Shown here one piece after another: positions 42,794 to 50,501 of a DNA stretch of 64,000 nt. Location: assembly GCA_965116355.1 (NCBI GenBank), contig OZ220679.1, positions 2,046,001 to 2,110,000 of the forward strand, given 5' to 3'. Below the pieces are notes generated by a model. That model did no database searches. It was not told the DNA's origin and saw only the letters and a list, made by a program, of their open reading frames with translations. How positions within the stretch are numbered: the stretch's first letter is position 1; each line of letters opens with the position of its first letter. A program made the position numbers and the translations under genes. Source of the DNA: UBA1127 sp965116355. Its GTDB lineage: Bacteria; Chloroflexota; Dehalococcoidia; Lucifugimonadales; UBA1127.

Positions 42794-44110
42794 ATGCTGA
42801 CCACGCACGACAATGAGATGCTGACGCGAGTGGGGCGGGGGACGCCGATGGGGTCATTCATCCGGGAGTTCTGGATCCCCTTCCTCCCTTCCCGCAACCT
42901 GCCGGAGCGCGATGGCCCGATGAAGCGCGTCCGCCTGCTGGGCGAGGACCTGGTCGCCTTCCGCGACTCCAACGGCGACGTGGGGCTGATCGCCGAGAAC
43001 TGCCCGCACCGGGGCGCGTCGCTCTTCTTCGGCCGCAACGAGCACGCCGGGCTCGCCTGCAACTACCACGGCTGGAAGTTCGACACCACCGGGGCCTGCA
43101 TCGAAATGCCGAACGAGCCGACGGAAAGCAACTTCAAGGACAAGGTGCGCGCGACCGCCTATCCCGTCGTCGAGTGCAACAAGGCGCTGTGGACGTACAT
43201 GGGCCCGCGCGAGACGCCTCCGCCCTTCCCGCAGTTCGAGGTCAACACACTGCCCTACGACCAGGTCTACGAGCCGCACGTCATGACGGAGGAGTGCAAC
43301 TGGATGCAGGGGTTGGAGGGCGACCTGGACTCCTCGCACGTCTACTTCATCCATGGCCGTCTCTACGAGGACGCGCCGGCCGCGCCCGGCCAGCTCCGCG
43401 GCGTGTGGACCAACGACCGCGCACCCGCACTCGACGTGGTGCCGACGCCCTATGGCACCTACTACACGGCGCTGCGACACATCAACGACCAGGGCGACAT
43501 CCACCACCGCGTCAACCAGTACCTCTACCCCTTCTTCAGCATGATCACCATCGACGCCACGGTGAACCTGCGCGCCTGGGTGCCCCTGGACGATGACTAC
43601 CACATGCTGTTCATGATGAGCGGCAGGGCGGAAGCGGACACCTCCTCCGACCTTGAAGCGTTCCTGCTCGACCCGTTCAAGACGGCCGGCGGCTACCTGC
43701 CGGAAACGCCGGACCCGCGCACTCGCTACATGTCCTTCGCGCGGAAGGCGAACGACTACTGCATCGACTATGAGGTCCAGAAGCAGTACATGATGTCCGG
43801 CATCCCCTTCCTGGTGAACCTGCAGGACCGGGCGATGACCGAGACCATGGGCGCCATCTATGACCGCCGCCGCGAGCACCTGGGCACCAGTGACCGCATG
43901 ATCATCCAGGTGCGGAAGCAGCTGTTGTCGGGAGCGCGCGCACTGCAAGAGGACGGATCTGTTCCCGAGAGCGTCGATAACCCCGCCCTCGTGCGTGTCC
44001 GCCCCGTCGGCATGATTCTCAACGAGAGTGTCGACTGGCAGGAGGCTACCAGCGTCGTCCGCGACGTGGACGGCGGGGAGCCGGTGGCGTACGTGCCGTT
44101 TTTTGAGTAG
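42794..44110 (+). CDS. Rieske ring-hydroxylating oxygenase alpha subunit (copy 5)
   Basis: A 438-residue oxygenase with C70-x-H72 (NCPHRG) and C89-x2-H92 (CNYHGW), and the catalytic site EGDLDSSHVYFIHGRL. By eye it is closest to copy 1, sharing the FIREFWIPFLPSRNLPERDGPMKRVRLLGEDL region layout and YMGPRETPPPFPQFEVN. It lies 43 bases after the tandem LLM pair, an oxygenase-monooxygenase combination. AAGGGGGAG precedes ATG 42794. Confidence 0.92.
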   Translation: MLTTHDNEMLTRVGRGTPMGSFIREFWIPFLPSRNLPERDGPMKRVRLLGEDLVAFRDSNGDVGLIAENCPHRGASLFFGRNEHAGLACNYHGWKFDTTGACIEMPNEPTESNFKDKVRATAYPVVECNKALWTYMGPRETPPPFPQFEVNTLPYDQVYEPHVMTEECNWMQGLEGDLDSSHVYFIHGRLYEDAPAAPGQLRGVWTNDRAPALDVVPTPYGTYYTALRHINDQGDIHHRVNQYLYPFFSMITIDATVNLRAWVPLDDDYHMLFMMSGRAEADTSSDLEAFLLDPFKTAGGYLPETPDPRTRYMSFARKANDYCIDYEVQKQYMMSGIPFLVNLQDRAMTETMGAIYDRRREHLGTSDRMIIQVRKQLLSGARALQEDGSVPESVDNPALVRVRPVGMILNESVDWQEATSVVRDVDGGEPVAYVPFFE

Positions 44111-44133
44111 GGGTAGATTGCGCTAGAGATTGA

Positions 44134-44160
44134 GGGAGGGGCCGAGAGGCCCCTCCTCTT
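44134..44160 (+). terminator. Terminator, GGAGGGGCC family
   Basis: GGAGGGGCC (44135-44143) pairs with GGCCCCTCC (44148-44156) across a GAGA loop, followed by TCTTTGTTTG. Two more terminators of this sequence follow within 2 kb. Confidence 0.85.
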
Positions 44161-44166
44161 TGTTTG

Positions 44167-44195
44167 TTGACATGGCCACTAATGTTGGCTAGAGT
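44167..44195 (+). promoter_or_regulatory. Sigma-70-type promoter for the orphan gene at 44271
   Basis: TTGACA (44167-44172) and TAGAGT (44190-44195) are 17 bases apart. It overlaps the end of the preceding terminator's T-rich tail. Confidence 0.6.
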
Positions 44196-44270
44196 CTGCA
44201 CACCTAGTCACACTTACCTGTAACGGTTATCCAAGACTTCTGAGACGTACCTAAAGGAAGTTTCTCCGAG

Positions 44271-44966
44271 ATGGATATTGACGAACGTATCGTTCAGCAT
44301 TGCGGAAAGTTTTATGACGAAATCATTTTTGATGGTGTCCAAGTAGGGCAAGTTCTAGTGGGGCCTGCAGAGTTCTTGGATGTCATCAAGAAGCAATTGA
44401 TAAACAAAAACCCTCAAATGGAAGGTATCCCCCAAAACTCGTTTCACCATGAACTGACGGCGCTGCGTTTAGAGCTGTATGGGCTTGCATGGCAAAGGCG
44501 ATTCAAGAGAGATGAGCAAGCCATCCAGCAAAGCGTGTTTACTGTCCGCTACTTGGAGGATAGGAACGCTCTCTCAGTATGGGAAACTATGGGCGAATAC
44601 AACCAAGTCATCGCTCAATCGACGGTATTAGATGCCAATGGACGTGCTGATGAAAGAGCAAAGCCGAGGATGAACTCTCTAAGGATGGAATTCTTCGATA
44701 AATGGGCGGATAGGCTGATTGGGGACCCCTCCAATCTTACTGCGGGCGCGAAACAACTTGGCGAGAGTCTTGCACGGGCGGCCAATAGGCTAGACGCCGA
44801 CTTATACGAGAAGAACGAACTTCTTTTGAGAGGCCTGTTCACTAAGGTCAGTCGACGTTTGAATGTCGAAGAAACTATTGGCCAAGAGGCCGCTACAGCA
44901 CTCTATTACTCGATTCACATGCTGAGTGAAAGCGCGGAGCAGGACATCAAGTCCTTACGACTTTAG
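44271..44966 (+). CDS. Orphan hypothetical protein in an AT-richer island
   Basis: A 231-residue, soluble, mostly helical protein that I do not recognise. It has no signal peptide or membrane segment and no clear catalytic motif; IQQSVFTVRYLEDRN and a C-terminal ATALYYSIHMLSESAEQDIKSL stand out only as predicted helices. Its codon use is markedly less GC-rich than the flanking genes. It is a single transcription unit with its own promoter and terminator, next to another AT-richer orphan gene with a HEPN motif, so it may be a cargo or defence gene. Confidence 0.75.
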   Translation: MDIDERIVQHCGKFYDEIIFDGVQVGQVLVGPAEFLDVIKKQLINKNPQMEGIPQNSFHHELTALRLELYGLAWQRRFKRDEQAIQQSVFTVRYLEDRNALSVWETMGEYNQVIAQSTVLDANGRADERAKPRMNSLRMEFFDKWADRLIGDPSNLTAGAKQLGESLARAANRLDADLYEKNELLLRGLFTKVSRRLNVEETIGQEAATALYYSIHMLSESAEQDIKSLRL

Positions 44967-45066
44967 AGAATGGGCAACGATACAGCCCGCTTCCTGCACG
45001 CCTTTTAGCGTCACCCATTGGCAGCAGGCAGCCTCGGAGGAAAGTAGCTAGCCCGGTACACCCAAC

Positions 45067-45095
45067 AAGGAGGGGCCATTTGGCCCCTCCTTTCT
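45067..45095 (+). terminator. Terminator, GGAGGGGCC family
   Basis: AAGGAGGGGCC (45067-45077) pairs with GGCCCCTCCTT (45082-45092) across an ATTT loop, and an outer CCAAC/GTTGG helix surrounds it. Confidence 0.88.
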
Positions 45096-45182
45096 TCGTT
45101 GGGGCGTTCTAAGCAATACTTACGTAGCCACCAGATAAGAACTGATCGCTAATTCAATAGATGGCAAGGGAGAAACGCTCAA

Positions 45183-45851
45183 ATGGCTGAGGAAATGACA
45201 ATTGACTTTCGACTGCTGGAAGTTGACTTCCAACTGTCGAACCTTTCGAAGCACTTGAGCCTCATTGAGGATCAAATCGTTCAGGATGAAATAGCTGCTA
45301 GGAGTGCTCGGGACTCTGGACTCAAAAGCCTAGACCCGACTAGCGATGAATATGACATGGAAGAACAGATGCTAAGGCACGTATATGATTATCAAGTTCA
45401 AGTTGTTGCCCCTTTCATATACCGTAATCCCTTCATTTTGATCATGTATTCAGTTTACGAGTCTGCCGTAACGGAAATAGCAGATCTTCTACAAAAGAAG
45501 CAAGGAAAGAACATCGCCATCGGTGACCTAAAGGGAGACTTTCTGAGTCGCGCCAAGAAGTACTTTGTTGACGTTTTGGACTTCAAGCTCATTGGAAACA
45601 GCAAACGTTGGGAAAGGCTGCAGGTCCTCCGCTATATTCGCAACATCGTTGCGCATTCCAATGGGCGACTCAACCCGAATTCCGACAAGCAGCTGTCCGT
45701 GATCAAGAAAGAAGGCTTTAGTGAGTGGCTGGGATTCTTACTTAGCACCAAGGGGTTCTTGAGAGATATGTATGAGGTGGTTAAAGGAGAATTGGACGAC
45801 CTTGCTCAAAGGTACAAGGATTGGGATTCTGCTATACCCCGTGTTGAATGA
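45183..45851 (+). CDS. HEPN-motif protein
   Basis: A 222-residue helical protein. YIRNIVAHSNGRL contains R153-x4-H158, the R-x4-6-H motif of HEPN ribonucleases, at the end of a long helical stretch (YSVYESAVTEIADLLQKKQG, then ERLQVLRYIRNIVAHS), which is the usual MAE_28990-like layout. HEPN domains cleave RNA in toxin-antitoxin, abortive-infection and CRISPR-associated systems. No MNT nucleotidyltransferase antitoxin is adjacent. AT-rich codon use matches the preceding orphan gene, so both were probably acquired together. Confidence 0.7.
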   Translation: MAEEMTIDFRLLEVDFQLSNLSKHLSLIEDQIVQDEIAARSARDSGLKSLDPTSDEYDMEEQMLRHVYDYQVQVVAPFIYRNPFILIMYSVYESAVTEIADLLQKKQGKNIAIGDLKGDFLSRAKKYFVDVLDFKLIGNSKRWERLQVLRYIRNIVAHSNGRLNPNSDKQLSVIKKEGFSEWLGFLLSTKGFLRDMYEVVKGELDDLAQRYKDWDSAIPRVE

Positions 45852-45879
45852 ATACTCGACGTTCCCAGTCATTGACATA

Positions 45880-45910
45880 GGGAGGGGCCAGAAGGCCCCT
45901 CCCTCTCTTT
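45880..45910. terminator. Terminator, GGAGGGGCC family, between convergent genes
   Basis: GGGAGGGGCC (45880-45889) pairs with GGCCCCTCCC (45894-45903) across an AGAA loop, followed by TCTCTTTT. It is the third copy of this terminator sequence in 1.8 kb. Confidence 0.9.
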
Positions 45911-45911
45911 T

Positions 45912-47270
45912 CTACAACCCCGCTTCCCGCACGCTCTCGGGCGTGACGGTGCTCGGGAGGCGGTAGCCTCGGAAGGCGAGGTAGCCGATGAGGGCGATGA
46001 CGCCCGCGACGGGGCCGAGCAGGCGGATGCCGAGAGGGTCGTCGGCCGTCTCGCCCAGCAGAAGGATGAGGGCGAGGAAGAGGGCGGAGAAGGACGAGCC
46101 GATCTTCTCGAAGAGGTTCTGAGTCGTGAAGAACATGGCCTCGCGGCGCATGCCGGTGCGGATCTCGTCGTAGTCGGTGATGTCGGCGGTGATGGCCCTC
46201 GGCATCAGGTTCACGCCGCCCATCGGCAGGCCGACGAGGAAGGCGACGACGACGCCCTGCGCGAGGACGGGGATGCCGGGCACAAAGCCTACGAAGAACA
46301 TGATGGGCAGGATGACGGCCGTGGCCAGCAGGCTATTGGAGTAGACCCATCGTTTGCCCTTCGTATGACTCAGCTTCCACATGACGAAGACGGCCACCAT
46401 CATCCCGATGAGGGCGGCGCCCGTCAGCGCCGACGTCATCGTGCCCTCGTTCTCGGACTCCAGGATGGCCTCGACGAAGAAGGGCATCCAGCCGAGCGTC
46501 ATCGTCGCGGAGAGCTGGAACAGGACGAACGTCGGCAGGAAGTAGAGAAACTGCCTGTTGGCGAGCGTCGCGAGGAAGGCGCCCTTGAGCGGCATCTGCG
46601 CTGGCGGCGTCTCCCGCGGCGCGTGCCGCCAGACGCCGCCGACGCCGAGGAAGCGGAAGCCGAGGCCCATGACGCCCATCAGCACGCCCATGACTTTGAA
46701 GCCGAACTCGTCCTGCACGATGCCGCTCAGCACGAGCCCCAGCACTGCGCCGAGGATGCCGAAGTAGAACTGCCACGCGACAATGCTCATGCGGTCCCGG
46801 TGGCTGCGCGCGATCTCGGGCAGCAGGGACTCGTATGGGCCGATGGACGCGGTGTTGCTGAGGAAGAAGAGCTCCAAGATGACGAAGACCCAGATGGCGT
46901 TGACGATGCTGGCGCCCTCAACGGGGGTGAACCAGAGCAGCATGAAGAAGATGGCCCAGAAGGGCGTGGAGAGGACGATGAAAGGCAGCCGCCGGCCCCA
47001 GCGGGACTTCGTGCGGTCGCTCCACCAGCCGATGATGGGGTCGTCAAAGGCCTCGATGAGGCGGCCGGCCGTCAGGAGCGCGCCGACGAAGACGCGGGCG
47101 TCGACGTCGATGGGGCCGAGCGCGATGCCAGGGACGGCGGCGTCGCCCTCGCCCTTGGGCGGCGCGAGGAAGAACAGGAGCCACAGGTTGCGGGCCTGCA
47201 CGACGGCCTGCCCGCCGATCATGTCGGAGGTGTAGAGGAGCTTGTTGAGGAGCGGCAGGCCGTTGGTCAT
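45912..47270 (-). CDS. GPH-family (MFS) sugar/cation symporter-like permease
   Basis: A 452-residue membrane protein with twelve helices: LLNKLLYTSDMIGGQAVVQARNLW at the N-terminus, IEAFDDPIIGWWSDRTKSRWGRRLPFIVLSTP (the GPH signature with D-P-x-x-G and K-x-R-x-G-R-R), and MPRAITADITDYDEIRTGMRREAMFFTTQNLFEKIGSS. Family members take up sugars or glucuronides with a cation; many environmental members are uncharacterised. Confidence 0.86.
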   Translation of the reverse strand: MTNGLPLLNKLLYTSDMIGGQAVVQARNLWLLFFLAPPKGEGDAAVPGIALGPIDVDARVFVGALLTAGRLIEAFDDPIIGWWSDRTKSRWGRRLPFIVLSTPFWAIFFMLLWFTPVEGASIVNAIWVFVILELFFLSNTASIGPYESLLPEIARSHRDRMSIVAWQFYFGILGAVLGLVLSGIVQDEFGFKVMGVLMGVMGLGFRFLGVGGVWRHAPRETPPAQMPLKGAFLATLANRQFLYFLPTFVLFQLSATMTLGWMPFFVEAILESENEGTMTSALTGAALIGMMVAVFVMWKLSHTKGKRWVYSNSLLATAVILPIMFFVGFVPGIPVLAQGVVVAFLVGLPMGGVNLMPRAITADITDYDEIRTGMRREAMFFTTQNLFEKIGSSFSALFLALILLLGETADDPLGIRLLGPVAGVIALIGYLAFRGYRLPSTVTPESVREAGL

Positions 47271-47307
47271 GGCTTACCCTTCCGGGTGCGAGCACTCACT
47301 CGACCGG

Positions 47308-47712
47308 CTATTCCCTCCAGAGGTGGTAGCTCAACGTGCCCGCGAGGACGATGTAGAGGGTGTTGATGACTATCCAGTAGTTGAGGTACGTCTGGCCCTG
47401 GACGCCGTCTGTGGCCAGGTTGTCAAACCAGTTCCAGAAGAACAGGACGGCGAGCACGACAGCGGCGTAGAAGGTCGCGTAGACCCAGAAATGCGTCATC
47501 GATGAGAAGTCCGGCGTCAGTCGCCGCTTGTGCACCCAAGCGTGGGTTACCAAGGCGACGACACCTATTGCCATAAACGGGGCAAGCACTTCCCAAATGA
47601 CGCCCACGTCCCAGGACTCCGGGTAGAACGGACTGAGCCAGAAGTGCAGCAGCACGGCGAGAGCCGTGATCCCCAAGTAGATGGAGCCCGGCTTCTTCAG
47701 CGTATCTTCCAT
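47308..47712 (-). CDS. Four-helix membrane protein, tandem copy 1
   Basis: A 134-residue protein with about four hydrophobic helices that I do not recognise. The first helix runs into LLHFWLSPFYPESWDV; the third contains FYAAVVLAVLFFWNWFDNLATDG; the last is YWIVINTLYIVLAGTLSYHLWRE. The neighbouring gene encodes a paralogue of the same length and layout. Start ATG 47712 after AAGGGG. It may form a heterodimer with its twin or assist the adjacent GPH permease. Confidence 0.78.
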   Translation of the reverse strand: MEDTLKKPGSIYLGITALAVLLHFWLSPFYPESWDVGVIWEVLAPFMAIGVVALVTHAWVHKRRLTPDFSSMTHFWVYATFYAAVVLAVLFFWNWFDNLATDGVQGQTYLNYWIVINTLYIVLAGTLSYHLWRE

Positions 47713-47743
47713 GTCGACCCCTTGTGCGGACTTGGGCGAACCC

Positions 47744-48145
47744 CTACTTGCGCCAGAGGTGGCAGCCCACGGTGCCCATGAGGACGATGTACATCGTGTT
47801 GATGATGACCCAGAAGTTGTTGCGGGTCTGGCTCTGGTCTGCGTCGCTGGCGAGCTCGTCGAACCAGTTCCAGAAGAAGAGGACGGCGAGGACCGTCGCA
47901 GCGTAGAAGGCCGTGTACGCGCAGACGTGCGCGAGGGTGCCCGCGTCAGAGTCGACGCCTCGCTTGTACGAGAGGGTGTACGCGACTGTGGCGATGATGC
48001 CCACCGCCATGATGGCGTCCAGCACCTCCCAGATCGCGCTAACGTCCCACGAGTCTGGGTAGAAGGGGCTGAGCCAGAAGTGGAGCAGCACGGCAAGGGC
48101 GCTGACCAACAGGTACACAGCAACAGGCTTCCGCAGAACGTCCAT
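47744..48145 (-). CDS. Four-helix membrane protein, tandem copy 2
   Basis: A 133-residue paralogue of the gene at 47308, with LLHFWLSPFYPDSWDV, FYAATVLAVLFFWNWFDELASDA and INTMYIVLMGTVGCHLWRK in the same positions, but more polar loops. Conserved FWNWFD and HLWR motifs at helix ends suggest a binding or proton-path role shared by both copies. The copies are about half identical by eye. Confidence 0.78.
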   Translation of the reverse strand: MDVLRKPVAVYLLVSALAVLLHFWLSPFYPDSWDVSAIWEVLDAIMAVGIIATVAYTLSYKRGVDSDAGTLAHVCAYTAFYAATVLAVLFFWNWFDELASDADQSQTRNNFWVIINTMYIVLMGTVGCHLWRK

Positions 48146-48282
48146 ATCGACCCTCCCAGTGTTCGCGGCGCGGGGCGCCGGCTCGTCGCGGCAATGGAAG
48201 CATAGGGCGCGGTGCGCGTCAATGCGATTGGGAGCAAGCTCGTGCTGACATTGCGTGCGGCGTCGGCGACAATGGGGCGGCT

Positions 48283-49482
48283 ATGGGGGTTTCACGATTG
48301 CTCGAGGTGCTGCTGGTTGCCCTTCGGCTGGGGTTGACATCGTTTGGGGGGCCGGTGGCGCACATTGGCTACTTTCGCGAAGAGTACGTCACTCGCCGCG
48401 GGTGGTTGTCCGACGAGCGCTTTGCGGAGCTCGTTGCGCTGTGCCAGTTTCTTCCGGGGCCGGCCAGCAGCCAGCTCGGCATTGCGATCGGGACCGGGCG
48501 AGCGGGATACCTGGGCGGGTTTCTCGCGTGGCTTGGGTTCACGATGCCCTCGGCGGTTGCGCTGGCGGCGTTTGCGTACGGGGTGCACGAGTTCGGGGGT
48601 AACGGCGGCGGGTGGCTCGACGGCCTGAAGATCGCGGCGGTGGCGGTCGTGGCCTTCGCGCTGTGGGGGATGGGACGCACGCTGACGCCGGACCGTGCCC
48701 GCATCAGCATCGCGGTGGTTGCGGCGGCGGCGCTGCTGCTGACCGGCGGCGTGGCGGCGCAGGTGCTCGTCATCCTGGCCGGCGCGGTCCTTGGCCTCGT
48801 CCTGCTGAAGCCGGGTGAGGCGCAGCCGGCGGGCGATTCGGGGTCTGGCGACGCTAGGCGGACGACGGGCGCGCGCATCGGGGTGCTGGCAATCCTGCTG
48901 TTCGGCGCCGCGCTGCTGGCGCTGCCCGCAGTGGCTCGCTCCGTCGATAGCGAGCCACTCTCCGTGGCGGACAGCTTCTACCGGTCGGGGTCGCTGGTGT
49001 TTGGCGGCGGGCATGTCGTCCTGCCGCTGCTGGAGGCGGAAGTCGTCCCGACGGACTGGGTGAGGAAGGACGAGTTCCTCGCGGGATACGGCGCCGCGCA
49101 GGCGGTGCCGGGGCCGCTCTTCACGTTCTCGGCGTACTTGGGCACGGTCATGGGCGTGCTGGACCCGTGGTGGCTGGGCGGTCTGCTGGCGCTGGGCGCT
49201 ATCTTCCTGCCGTCATTCCTGCTGGTGTGGGGCGTGCTGCCGTTCTGGGAGCGGCTGCGAGGCTTCGCCCGGGTGCGGCGGGCGCTGATGGGCGTGAACT
49301 CCGCAGTCGTCGGCATCCTGCTGGCGGCGCTGTACGACCCGGTGTGGACAAGCGCCATCGACGCGCCCGAGGACTTCGCGCTGGGGGCGGCTGCCTTCGT
49401 GCTGCTGGCGTTCTGGAAGACACCGCCGTGGCTGGTGGTGGCGCTCGCCGCGCTGGGCGGGGCCGGTCTGGCGGCGTTGTAG
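48283..49482 (+). CDS. chrA: Chromate transporter ChrA (two-domain)
   Basis: A 399-residue membrane protein with the two ChrA repeats: LRLGLTSFGGPVAHIGYFREEYV and FLPGPASSQLGIAIG in the first, SLVFGGGHVVLPLLEAEVV and AQAVPGPLFTFSAYLGTVMG in the second. The long (LCHR) form exports chromate. The linker GDSGSGDARRTTG joins the halves. Alternatively it moves sulfate-like anions. Confidence 0.9.
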   Translation: MGVSRLLEVLLVALRLGLTSFGGPVAHIGYFREEYVTRRGWLSDERFAELVALCQFLPGPASSQLGIAIGTGRAGYLGGFLAWLGFTMPSAVALAAFAYGVHEFGGNGGGWLDGLKIAAVAVVAFALWGMGRTLTPDRARISIAVVAAAALLLTGGVAAQVLVILAGAVLGLVLLKPGEAQPAGDSGSGDARRTTGARIGVLAILLFGAALLALPAVARSVDSEPLSVADSFYRSGSLVFGGGHVVLPLLEAEVVPTDWVRKDEFLAGYGAAQAVPGPLFTFSAYLGTVMGVLDPWWLGGLLALGAIFLPSFLLVWGVLPFWERLRGFARVRRALMGVNSAVVGILLAALYDPVWTSAIDAPEDFALGAAAFVLLAFWKTPPWLVVALAALGGAGLAAL

Positions 49483-49567
49483 GGGACCGACGGCCGCGGC
49501 GACGCGAGACTGCCATCGGCCCCCTTCTTCATTGACCCTCCCTGTGGAGCGGGGCTACGCTGGGAGC

Positions 49568-49951
49568 ATGAGAAAGCTCTTCCTCGTCCTCATGCAGGTT
49601 TACGCCGTCCTCTACGGCCTCCTGGCGGCATTGCTGGCGTTGGTGGGGTCCTTTGCCGACGGCGACAGCGGATCGTTCCGCTTCCTGGTCACGCTGGCGC
49701 ACCCAATCAGCGCGGTTGGCCTGCTCGCCGCGGTCTTTGTCCCGACGGTCGGCAGGCTCGTCATTGGCCTTGCGGCGGCGATTCTTCTGGTGACGGCCCT
49801 GGGCGACACGTACGTTTCCGTACTTATCGCAAAGGGTGACGTCAAGGGCGACTGGGAGATTCCCGCCATCCTCGCCGCCGCGGCGGGCATCGGGTTTCTG
49901 GTGGCCCTTGCGCAATGGCAAATACCGGCACCGCCTGAAGACGGCGGCTAA
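49568..49951 (+). CDS. Small membrane protein of unknown function
   Basis: A 127-residue protein with four hydrophobic helices (LFLVLMQVYAVLYGLLAALLAL, ISAVGLLAAVFVPTVG, LVIGLAAAILLVTALGDTYV, AILAAAAGIGFLVALAQW). I do not recognise the family. ATG 49568 has GGGAG only one base before it, closer than ideal; an in-frame ATG-less start 12 codons earlier is less likely. Confidence 0.6.
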   Translation: MRKLFLVLMQVYAVLYGLLAALLALVGSFADGDSGSFRFLVTLAHPISAVGLLAAVFVPTVGRLVIGLAAAILLVTALGDTYVSVLIAKGDVKGDWEIPAILAAAAGIGFLVALAQWQIPAPPEDGG

Positions 49952-49999
49952 CGCAGTGCACAACCGCGGCCGTCAGCCGGGTGGAGAAAGAAGGGCGGC

Positions 50000-50398
50000 A
50001 TGAGCAGGCAGGCATTCGTCAACATTGCGGTCCAGAATATCGAAAAGTCCCGGAACTTCTTTGAAAGGCTGGGGTTCGAGTTCGACCCGGCGTTCAGCAA
50101 TGCCGGATGCGCGTGCATGATCATCTCGCCGGGCACCTACGTGATGATGCTGGCCGAGGGCTTCTTCCAGGCATTCACGACGAAGGACATCCTCGACACG
50201 GGTGAATTGACCGAGGTAGTCATCGCCCTCTCCGCAGACAGCCCCGAGGGCGTCGACGCGATGCTGCGGGCGGCGGTGGAGGCTGGCGGCACGCTGACCC
50301 GCGAGGCGCGCGACCACGGCCACATGTACGGCGGCGCCTTCGAGGACCTGGACAACCACCAGTGGGAGATCTTCCACATGGAGGGCGTGGCACCGTAA
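50000..50398 (+). CDS. VOC-family protein (glyoxalase-like)
   Basis: A 132-residue VOC protein: FVNIAVQNIEKSRNFFERLGFEFDP, then YVMMLAEGFFQAF, and a C-terminal GAFEDLDNHQWEIFHME. It resembles the PhnB/glyoxalase-like group whose members often lack the metal His; the first ligand position is Asn. A role in resistance or binding is as likely as catalysis. AAGAAGGGCGG precedes the ATG. Confidence 0.82.
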   Translation: MSRQAFVNIAVQNIEKSRNFFERLGFEFDPAFSNAGCACMIISPGTYVMMLAEGFFQAFTTKDILDTGELTEVVIALSADSPEGVDAMLRAAVEAGGTLTREARDHGHMYGGAFEDLDNHQWEIFHMEGVAP

Positions 50399-50443
50399 AC
50401 AGCTCGTTTCCGAGGGCGAACGACTGCTTTCGGCGAGTCTTCC

Positions 50444-50472
50444 TTGACACCCCACTGCCGCTGATGTTCAAT
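50444..50472 (+). promoter_or_regulatory. Promoter for the alpha/beta hydrolase gene
   Basis: TTGACA (50444-50449) and TTCAAT (50467-50472) are 17 bases apart, 30 bases before ATG 50502. The -35 is perfect, the -10 is weak. Confidence 0.5.
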
Positions 50473-50501
50473 CGCCGCAAACGGGGTCGAAGGAGGCTGC
50501 C

